This document shows positions 7,090 to 12,409 of a DNA stretch of 12,409 nt, piece by piece (within the stretch, counting starts at the first letter, position 1; the number at the start of each line of letters is the position of its first letter). The notes below the pieces were generated by a model, which made no database searches, was not told the origin of the DNA, and was given only the letters and a program-made list of their open reading frames with translations. This DNA is from Methylobacter sp. GTDB taxonomy: Bacteria; Pseudomonadota; Gammaproteobacteria; Methylococcales; Methylomonadaceae. The stretch covers positions 1 to 12,409 of the forward strand of contig PMJA01000137.1 of assembly GCA_003158415.1 (NCBI GenBank). Reading direction: 5' to 3'. Both the position numbers and the translations under genes were made by a program.

Positions 7090-7639
7090 ATATCCCCTTC
7101 ACATGGCTAAGCAACTGTAGATGAATCGGCTCAACAAAAGTCAGTTTCATCCCTGTTCCTGTCGTCTTGTTGGGCACACTGATCAACTCCGCCCACTCAT
7201 TGGTTTCTGCATAACTGGTTTCCGGCTTAACTTTTAACTCGCTGGTATTAATGGTCAATTGGCGGACTCCCTTGGCCTTTGCCCTGTCAATAGTCACCTG
7301 ACCATTTAACAGCAGATCCTTGCCGTCACCGGACAAAATGCCCGTTTCTGATTTAACAATCCACGGTGGAGTTTTTTCCTTAAAGAAAAACATGACCGGC
7401 TTGACCATGTGCGTGGTGCCGTCATCGCTGTAATGAATCATTTCCTCAGCCAGCAATTGTTTTTTTAACGTGCCGGATTCGTTCATTTCCCATTTTGTGT
7501 AGCCTTTACTGAAATAATCCGGGCTATGCGCAGGCGCCTCATGGCCAATCTCAATCACACCGGTCAGCTCCGCCAGCCACCAGCTCATTAATGCGATGGC
7601 TCCCATATACAGATAATGCTTGTTTTCTTGTAGCGTCAT
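7076..7639 (-). CDS. lptC: LPS export protein LptC
   Basis: LptC is a single-pass inner-membrane protein with a periplasmic jellyroll that accepts LPS from LptB2FG and passes it to LptA. The 187-residue protein (E. coli 191) has one membrane segment near the start (about residues 9-27, YLYMGAIALMSWWLAELTG). It then has the periplasmic domain, with Asp-Tyr-Phe-rich DYFSKGYTKWEMNESGTLKKQL, typical of the family. The family diverges fast, so position supports the call: its ATG overlaps the kdsC stop by 4 bases (ATGA), and its end overlaps the lptA start by 14 bases. Such tight packing implies coupled translation. Confidence 0.93.
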   Translation of the reverse strand: MTLQENKHYLYMGAIALMSWWLAELTGVIEIGHEAPAHSPDYFSKGYTKWEMNESGTLKKQLLAEEMIHYSDDGTTHMVKPVMFFFKEKTPPWIVKSETGILSGDGKDLLLNGQVTIDRAKAKGVRQLTINTSELKVKPETSYAETNEWAELISVPNKTTGTGMKLTFVEPIHLQLLSHVKGIYETK

Positions 7640-8181
7640 TTTAGGTAAGTATTCACGACTTCGTCAAAGCGTCCCTGCGCCTGCATAATAAAATCACAGA
7701 CTTCCCGCACCGCACCGTGTCCTCCGGGCAGCGATGTACACCAGTCGGCGCGCTGTTTGACGGCAAAGTTTGCATCATAAACGGCAATAGCCAAGCCTAC
7801 CCGTATCATGATGGGTAAGTCCAGCAAATCATCACCCACATGCGCCGCCTGTTCCGGTGTGATGCCGGTTTTTTCAATCAGCTCATTAAACGCGGCGCGT
7901 TTATCTTCATGCCCCTGATAAACATGTTCTATGCCTAAGCTTTGCATTCGCAGTGCGACGGAATTTGATTTGCGTCCTGAAATCACCGCCACCTCAACCC
8001 CGGTTTGGCGCAACAGCTTAATGCCGTGACCATCCCTGGCATGAAAGGATTTGTATTCATTGCCCGCATTATCAAAAAACAGCTTGCCGTCGGTTAATAC
8101 GCCATCCACGTCCAGAATCAGCAATTTGAGTTTTTTGGCTTTTTCTATAATAGCCTGCATTTTTTCTGTATCCGGCATCAT
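7636..8181 (-). CDS. kdsC: 3-deoxy-D-manno-octulosonate 8-phosphate phosphatase
   Basis: KdsC removes phosphate from Kdo-8-phosphate to give Kdo, the sugar joining lipid A to the LPS core. The 181-residue protein is a cap-less HAD phosphatase, which works as a tetramer in known members. Motif I is LDVDGVLTDG with nucleophile D24 and acid/base D26. Motif II is VAVISGRKS, the conserved Lys is in EDKRAAF, and motif IV is HVGDDLLDLPIM. LPGGHGAVREVCDFI near the end is typical of KdsC. The start has two Met in a row; the first overlaps the kdsD stop (ATGA). Short length and the PGGHGA-RE tail separate it from other HAD proteins. Confidence 0.97.
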   Translation of the reverse strand: MMPDTEKMQAIIEKAKKLKLLILDVDGVLTDGKLFFDNAGNEYKSFHARDGHGIKLLRQTGVEVAVISGRKSNSVALRMQSLGIEHVYQGHEDKRAAFNELIEKTGITPEQAAHVGDDLLDLPIMIRVGLAIAVYDANFAVKQRADWCTSLPGGHGAVREVCDFIMQAQGRFDEVVNTYLK

Positions 8182-9164
8182 ACGATTCCTGCCCGTATCA
8201 AGTCATGCATATTCAACGCGCCTACCGGTATTTTATGGTCATCGACGACGATCAGCGCGTTAATCTTTTTTTTCTCCATAACCTGCATGGCCTCGGCGGC
8301 CAGTATATCTGCCGAAATTACCGCACAATGCGGCGTCATGACCTCGCTGATAGTGGTATTTTTAATATCAAGATTTTTCGCCAGTGTACGCCGTAAATCG
8401 CCATCGGTAAAAATACCGATCACCCGGTTGTCGGCATCCACTATAGCAGTCATGCCCAATTGTTTCTCAGTCATTTCCAGTAAAGCATGGCTAATAAGGG
8501 CGGACGCCGGTACTGAAGGTATGTCGGCGCCGATATGCATAATATCGCTTACCCTCAATAATAACCGCTTGCCTAAACTGCCGCCGGGATGAGACCAGGC
8601 GAAATCATCACGCGTAAAGCCCCTGGCTTCAAGCAACGACACCGCCAAGGCATCGCCCATCACCAATGCGGCGGTGGTGCTGGAGGTTGGGGCAAGCCCC
8701 AGGGGGCATGCTTCCTGTTCAACAGCCACATTAATATGTATCGTGGACATAACGCCCAATGTTGACGCCGGATTGCCGGTCATGGCGATTAACGGCACAC
8801 CCAGGCGCTTAATCAGCGGCAGAATCTTTAAAATTTCCTCAGTTTCCCCGGAATTTGATAAGGCCAACACCACATCCTGGCGGGTAATCATGCCCAGATC
8901 ACCGTGACTGGCCTCCCCCGGATGCACAAAAAAAGCCGGAGTCCCTGTGCTGGCCAAGGTTGCGGCAATCTTGCCTGCGATATGTCCTGATTTGCCCATG
9001 CCGATGACAACGACGCGGCCGACACAATCGAACAGCAACTTGCACGCAGCAACAAAATTGTCATTAATCTGCTCTGCTAAGGCAGAAATGGCCTGAGCTT
9101 CCACCTGAATAACCGCCAAACCCAATTCGCGAAGTTTTTGGTCATCTAGTTTCATAGCGGGCAT
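8178..9164 (-). CDS. kdsD: Arabinose-5-phosphate isomerase
   Basis: KdsD interconverts ribulose-5-phosphate and arabinose-5-phosphate, the first step of Kdo synthesis. The 328 residues match the family: a SIS domain with GMGKSGHIAGKIAATLASTGTPA from residue 55, HPGEASHGDLGM, SNSGETEEI, and HPGGSLGKRLL with the catalytic-region His. Two CBS domains follow, at about 210-265 (GIFTDGDLRRTL) and 275-328 (VMTPHCAVI...MHDLIRAGIV). Two starts are possible, ATG 9164 and ATG 9155; neither has a good ribosome binding site, and the first is kept here. It is the first gene of the minus-strand operon. In E. coli yrbG precedes it; here a divergent ygjP does. Confidence 0.96.
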   Translation of the reverse strand: MPAMKLDDQKLRELGLAVIQVEAQAISALAEQINDNFVAACKLLFDCVGRVVVIGMGKSGHIAGKIAATLASTGTPAFFVHPGEASHGDLGMITRQDVVLALSNSGETEEILKILPLIKRLGVPLIAMTGNPASTLGVMSTIHINVAVEQEACPLGLAPTSSTTAALVMGDALAVSLLEARGFTRDDFAWSHPGGSLGKRLLLRVSDIMHIGADIPSVPASALISHALLEMTEKQLGMTAIVDADNRVIGIFTDGDLRRTLAKNLDIKNTTISEVMTPHCAVISADILAAEAMQVMEKKKINALIVVDDHKIPVGALNMHDLIRAGIV

Positions 9165-9359
9165 TAGTATTTCAGGGTTTAAAATCGTTCATTATGCCAT
9201 GTTTACTGCATTTATGCCCTTTGATATGTAGTATTATTGACGCCGTTAATCAATGGCGACGAGACGGAATAATCGACACCTACCTTTTTCCATTGATTTC
9301 TTTCGTTTATTTCATTGCTCGCCCATTTATTTTTTAAGATCGATAGAGATTTCCAAGCC
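9165..9359. promoter_or_regulatory. Divergent spacer kdsD/ygjP with short repeats
   Basis: This 195-base gap separates two divergent units and should contain promoters for both. Two repeats are visible. TTATGCC occurs at 9192-9198 and 9212-9218, exactly 20 bases apart, within longer CATTATGCC and CATTTATGCC copies. A perfect 9-base inverted repeat, AATCAATGG (9248-9256) and CCATTGATT (9290-9298), encloses 33 bases. CATAAT on the minus strand (9196-9191) could be a -10 for kdsD but has no good -35. AATAAT near 9268 on the plus strand could be a -10 for ygjP, with a poor -35. No -24/-12 promoter was recognised. Promoter calls are weak; the repeats are exact. Confidence 0.4.
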
Positions 9360-9860
9360 ATGAACACACCTTATTTAACCGGCTATTCTGAAAAAATAAC
9401 CGATCAGATACAAGAGCTTATACAAAAAGATAAATTAGGCGAACTAATAATCAAGAAATACCCGGCTGTGCATGAATTGCGCACCGATAAAGCGCTTTAT
9501 ACTTATACCTTGAATATGAAAAATGAATGGCTACGGCAATCTTCGCCGCTGAGCAAAGTGATTTATGACGATAAAATAAATATACTGCATCAAGCCTTGG
9601 GTCTGCACAGTTTTGTTTCCAGGGTTCAGGGTGGCAAACTGAAAGCAAAAAATGAAATCAGGGTCTCCTCTATTTTTAAAAATGCACCGCTGGCGTTTTT
9701 AAGGATGATCGTCGTGCATGAGCTGGCGCACTTGAAAGAAAAAGACCATAACAAGGCGTTTTATAAGTTATGTGTATACATGGAACCGGCTTATCATCAG
9801 CTTGAATTTGATGTGCGGCTATACCTGACCTATTCAGATTTATTCGGCAAGCTCTATTGA
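9360..9860 (+). CDS. ygjP: YgjP family zinc-metallo protein (UTP pyrophosphatase-like)
   Basis: This is a member of the YgjP/DUF45 family, whose fold resembles zinc peptidases. The E. coli protein has been reported to act as a UTP pyrophosphatase, from memory. With ATG 9360 the protein has 166 residues (E. coli 167). A TTG at 9315 is in frame but adds 15 residues that the family lacks. Strong blocks are DKALYTYTLNMKNEWLRQ, ALGLHSFVSRVQGGKLKAKNEIRV, the metal motif VVHELAHLKEKDHNKAFY (H120, E121, H124, probably H130) and YHQLEFDVRLYL. The match to E. coli YgjP runs end to end. It lies 66 bases upstream of rdgB, another nucleotide pyrophosphatase, which fits a nucleotide clean-up role. The exact substrate here is inferred. 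Confidence 0.9.
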   Translation: MNTPYLTGYSEKITDQIQELIQKDKLGELIIKKYPAVHELRTDKALYTYTLNMKNEWLRQSSPLSKVIYDDKINILHQALGLHSFVSRVQGGKLKAKNEIRVSSIFKNAPLAFLRMIVVHELAHLKEKDHNKAFYKLCVYMEPAYHQLEFDVRLYLTYSDLFGKLY

Positions 9861-9875
9861 GTCGGCACTATCATC

Positions 9876-9895
9876 GCGGTAAATAACATTGCCGC
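9876..9895 (+). terminator. Weak hairpin between ygjP and rdgB
   Basis: GCGGTAA (9876-9882) pairs with TTGCCGC (9889-9895) over 7 positions with one G-U pair, around a 6-base loop. The following CTGTTTATT is only moderately T-rich. It could be a weak terminator or a processing stem between ygjP and rdgB. Confidence 0.25.
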
Positions 9896-9926
9896 CTGTT
9901 TATTAACGCTTTACCTTGAGCTTTAT

Positions 9927-10541
9927 ATGACTCTTTCAGCATTACAACAAATCGTCCTGGCCAGCGGCAATCCGGGCAAGATTAAAGAAATCCAGGCAAT
10001 ACTTGAAGGGCACCCGATAGTTGCGCAGTCGACGTTTAACGTCGCAGAAGCCGAGGAAACCGGCTCCACTTTTGTAGAAAACGCCATCATCAAAGCCAGA
10101 AATGCGGCTCTGCACTGTCAATTACCTGCTATAGCCGATGATTCCGGCCTGGTTGTCGATGCTTTGAATGGTGCGCCGGGCGTTATTTCCGCGCGATACG
10201 CGGGGATTGGCGCCAACGATCAGGATAATGTGCAAAAATTGTTAAAGGAACTTGAAGGCGTCCCTGACGAACTGCGCAGCGCACGCTTTATCTGCGTGAT
10301 GGTGTTTATGGAACACGCAGACGATCCTTTTCCGGTCATTGCGCAAGGGGTTTGGGAAGGTAAAATTTTAAATCATCCTGTTGGCGACCAGGGTTTTGGC
10401 TACGATCCGGTATTTTGGGTGCCGGAATACCAGTGCGCGTCGGCTGAATTACCGGCATCCGTTAAAAACGCATTAAGCCATAGAGGTCAAGCGTTGCGCA
10501 GCTTGACTGATTTGCTTAAGGCCAGGGAGTCGGCCACATAA
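9927..10541 (+). CDS. rdgB: XTP/dITP diphosphatase (non-canonical purine NTP pyrophosphatase)
   Basis: RdgB (HAM1 family) hydrolyses dITP, dHAPTP and XTP to monophosphates and so keeps deaminated purines out of DNA and RNA. The 204-residue protein (E. coli 197) has the start VLASGNPGKIKEI (SGN-GK at 13-18), the central ETGSTFVENAIIKARNAA, the metal-binding IADDSGLVVDALNGAPGVISARYAG, the GFGYDPVFWVPEY block, and SHRGQAL near the C-terminus. All key acidic and basic residues of the family are present. The spacer before it has no clear Shine-Dalgarno; TTGAG 6 bases before the ATG is the nearest. The partner usually next to it in Gammaproteobacteria (hemW) is replaced here by a kinase gene eight bases downstream. 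Confidence 0.96.
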   Translation: MTLSALQQIVLASGNPGKIKEIQAILEGHPIVAQSTFNVAEAEETGSTFVENAIIKARNAALHCQLPAIADDSGLVVDALNGAPGVISARYAGIGANDQDNVQKLLKELEGVPDELRSARFICVMVFMEHADDPFPVIAQGVWEGKILNHPVGDQGFGYDPVFWVPEYQCASAELPASVKNALSHRGQALRSLTDLLKARESAT

Positions 10542-10549
10542 GCTATCGA

Positions 10550-11626
10550 ATGAATACACTACTTGCTATCGCCCATCAGTTTGCCAAAATGGTCACCGGG
10601 CTGTCCCCGCTGGGCAACGGCCTGATTAATGACACCTTTCTGGTTACCACGGCATCCTCGCCTTTTGTCCTGCAAAGCATCAATCGCACCGTTTTTCCGG
10701 CGCCAGAGCAGATTATGGACAATCTGATCCGGCTTAACCGGCATCTTGAACAAAAACCGGGCGCAGCGGTCAAGCTTAAAATCCCGGCTATTTTAAAAAC
10801 CCTAAGCAACCAGGGTTTTTATCAGGATGCCCAGGGCGATTACTGGCGTGCGCTGGATTTTATAGCCAATACCGAAAGCCCGGAGACTATCAGTCATATC
10901 GATCAGGCCCGTCAGGCTGGGTTTGCGCTGGGGCATTTTCACCGTTTAGCCAGCGACCTTGATCCAGCGCTGTTGCATGATACCTTGCCCGGTTTTCATA
11001 TCGCTCCCGGCTATTTAAGCCATTATCATCAGGTCTTAACGCAAGCGCCCGTACAACAGAGTCCCGAAAGCCTTTATTGCGCGGCCTTTATCGCCAACAA
11101 TCAACACCTGACCGGTGATCTGGAAACGGCGAAACAACAGGGATTATTACCATTACGGGTCATACACGGCGACCCTAAATTAAATAACTTCCTGTTCGAT
11201 CGACACAGTAAAAAAATCGTCAGCCTCATCGACCTGGATACCGTTAAACCGGGCCTGGTGCATTACGATATAGGCGATTGTTTACGATCCTGCTGCCACA
11301 ACCTGACGACTAATGAATTTGACTTGGATCTGTGTGCGGCGCTATTGAGCAGCTACTTAGCCGAAACCGGCGTGTTTTTTTCAGATAATGATTACCGCTA
11401 TTTGTACGCCGCCATACGCTTAATCCCGCTTGAACTAGGGCTACGCTTTTACACCGATTATCTGGAAGGCAACCGGTATTTTAAGGCGACCGAGCCTTTA
11501 CAAAACCTGCACCGTGCAGTCGATCAATTCTGGTTATGCGAGAGTGTCATGGCGCAGGAGTCGGCGATTAAGTCACTGATCGAACAGTTGCAAATTTCGC
11601 TGCGTGAGGAACGCCTTGCCGACTAA
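10550..11626 (+). CDS. APH-family kinase, N-acetylhexosamine 1-kinase (NahK)-like
   Basis: A 358-residue phosphotransferase with the aminoglycoside/choline kinase fold. Visible motifs are the N-terminal LSPLGNGLINDTFLV (glycine-loop analogue), FVLQSINRTVFP with a strand typical of the group, and the catalytic loop HGDPKLNN at residues 206-213 (base D208, N213). SLIDLDTVKPGLVHYDIGDCLR follows, with metal-binding D228 and D230. The HGDPKLNN plus IDLDTV-PGL--YD-GD pattern resembles N-acetylhexosamine 1-kinase (B. longum NahK) more than true aminoglycoside kinases, which have HGDL/HxN loops. The likely reaction is ATP-dependent phosphorylation of a sugar or a related small molecule, with the substrate unknown. 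It starts 8 bases after rdgB with no visible ribosome binding site, and its last 11 bases overlap the start of the transporter gene. Resistance function is not suggested. Confidence 0.85.
   Translation: MNTLLAIAHQFAKMVTGLSPLGNGLINDTFLVTTASSPFVLQSINRTVFPAPEQIMDNLIRLNRHLEQKPGAAVKLKIPAILKTLSNQGFYQDAQGDYWRALDFIANTESPETISHIDQARQAGFALGHFHRLASDLDPALLHDTLPGFHIAPGYLSHYHQVLTQAPVQQSPESLYCAAFIANNQHLTGDLETAKQQGLLPLRVIHGDPKLNNFLFDRHSKKIVSLIDLDTVKPGLVHYDIGDCLRSCCHNLTTNEFDLDLCAALLSSYLAETGVFFSDNDYRYLYAAIRLIPLELGLRFYTDYLEGNRYFKATEPLQNLHRAVDQFWLCESVMAQESAIKSLIEQLQISLREERLAD
11606..11610 (+). promoter_or_regulatory. Ribosome binding site fixing a TTG start
   Basis: GAGGA ends 5 bases before the TTG at 11616 and lies inside the kinase gene. 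No ATG is in frame near here, and the alternative GTG at 11604 has no such site, so the TTG is the preferred start of the transporter. Confidence 0.7.
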
Positions 11627-12409
11627 AGCCCCTACAAAACAAAACAATCGGGCCTTTGGTTACAGCCTGGTGTTGCTCGGCGCATTAGGCTTTTCAGCCA
11701 AAGCCATACTCATCAAGCTGGCTTATACCGCCAACGTGGAGGTCGACGCCATCACCCTGATGGCGTTGCGGATGTTGTTCGCCTTGCCGTTTTTTCTGCT
11801 GGTTGCCATCTGGCGCAACAATCAAACGCCCGCACCGCCGCTGGATAAAAAACAATGGGCGGCGGTTATCGTTTTGGGTTTAATGGGCTATTACATCGCC
11901 AGTTATCTGGATTTTATCGGACTGCAATACATTTCGGCGGGGCTGGAGCGGGTTATCATCTTTTTGTATCCCACTTTTGTAGTATTGTTTTCCGCCGTGG
12001 TTTACAGGCGACGTATCACGGCACGGGTCTGTATTGCACTAAGTTTAAGCTATATTGGCACGATGCTGGTTTTTATCGAACACCTGAGTACAGAATCATC
12101 CGGCCTGTTGCTGGGTTCGGGTCTGGTGCTGGGCAGCGCCGTCATATTCTCCTGGTTTGTCATGGGCAGCGGCGTTATGACGCAACGCATAGGCTCGGCG
12201 CGGTTTACCGCCTACTCAATGACCGTCGCCAGTGTCGCAACCTTAGTGCATTTCGGTTTCCGGCATGGCACGACATTTAGCCACAGTCTTTCTCTGCCCT
12301 TTGCCGCGTGGGAGCGCGTGTTAAGTCTGGCATTCCTCATGGCGATTTTTTCCACCGTATTGCCGGCCTTTTTCATGAATGCCGGTATCCGCAGAATCGG
12401 CGCGGGCTC
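11616..12409 (+). CDS. EamA/DMT-superfamily transporter (3' end outside window)
   Basis: This frame is open from 11616 to the window end, giving 264 residues of a membrane protein. It is missing from a simple ATG-based scan because it starts with TTG. It has the 10-helix drug/metabolite transporter pattern; about 7-8 hydrophobic segments are visible, e.g. SLVLLGALGFSAKAILIKL (about residues 16-35), MLFALPFFLLVAIW, AAVIVLGLMGYYIASYL, and GLERVIIFLYPTFVVLFSAV. The GLER--IFLYP stretch at the end of the first repeat is a hallmark of EamA proteins. The second repeat begins with LLLGSGLVLGSAVIFSWFVM. It should export a small metabolite across the inner membrane, substrate unknown. It overlaps the kinase gene by 11 bases, so they are coupled. 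Confidence 0.88.
   Translation, partial: MPTKAPTKQNNRAFGYSLVLLGALGFSAKAILIKLAYTANVEVDAITLMALRMLFALPFFLLVAIWRNNQTPAPPLDKKQWAAVIVLGLMGYYIASYLDFIGLQYISAGLERVIIFLYPTFVVLFSAVVYRRRITARVCIALSLSYIGTMLVFIEHLSTESSGLLLGSGLVLGSAVIFSWFVMGSGVMTQRIGSARFTAYSMTVASVATLVHFGFRHGTTFSHSLSLPFAAWERVLSLAFLMAIFSTVLPAFFMNAGIRRIGAG

Noticed and set aside
9315..9359. TTG start giving a 15-residue longer YgjP
   Set aside because: The added residues do not match the family and the ATG at 9360 gives the usual length.
11855..12280. 141-residue plus-strand reading frame
   Set aside because: It is a shifted frame within the EamA transporter, whose own frame is open throughout and shows membrane helices.
1..12409. CRISPR array, mobile element, tRNA/rRNA or a new defence-like system
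   Set aside because: No spaced identical repeats, transposase, integrase, terminal repeats or RNA-gene sequence were seen. Nearly all genes are recognisable housekeeping families in conserved order.

Overview
This window looks like ordinary chromosome from a gammaproteobacterium. Gene content and order match well-known gammaproteobacterial blocks: pcnB-folK-panB-panC on one side, and kdsD-kdsC-lptC-lptA-lptB-rpoN-hpf-rapZ on the other. Moderate base composition and the protein sequences would fit a gammaproteobacterial methanotroph relative (Methylococcales), but no diagnostic gene is present and that placement is only an impression.

Layout. (1) Positions 1-2915, plus strand: the 3' end of pcnB (poly(A) polymerase), folK (folate synthesis), and panB and panC (pantothenate synthesis), tightly packed. 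(2) Positions 3003-9164, minus strand: a long operon read right to left. It starts with Kdo precursor synthesis (kdsD, kdsC) and LPS export (lptC, lptA, lptB). It continues with sigma-54 (rpoN), the ribosome hibernation factor (hpf) and rapZ. The first four genes overlap by 4 to 14 bases. ptsN and npr, which flank rapZ in E. coli, are absent. (3) Positions 9165-9359: a divergent spacer with short repeats that may hold promoters for both directions. (4) Positions 9360-12409, plus strand: ygjP (zinc metallo-fold nucleotide pyrophosphatase family), rdgB (house-cleaning XTP/dITP pyrophosphatase), a NahK-like sugar-kinase-family protein, and an EamA/DMT transporter cut by the window end.

How the genes work together: KdsD makes arabinose-5-phosphate, and KdsC removes the phosphate from Kdo-8-phosphate to give Kdo for the LPS core. 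LptC, LptA and LptB carry finished LPS across the envelope. RpoN, HPF and RapZ are regulators that travel with this block in many Gammaproteobacteria. YgjP and RdgB may both clean up nucleotide pools.

No mobile element, CRISPR array, RNA gene or clearly undescribed system was found. The most unusual non-coding signal is a degenerate 7-base repeat (CTTGYGC / CTTKARC type). It forms a tandem array between lptA and lptB, an inverted-repeat hairpin between hpf and rapZ, and possibly a short copy before rdgB. The most unusual protein signal is a RapZ lacking all four basic C-terminal residues tied to RNA binding in E. coli.
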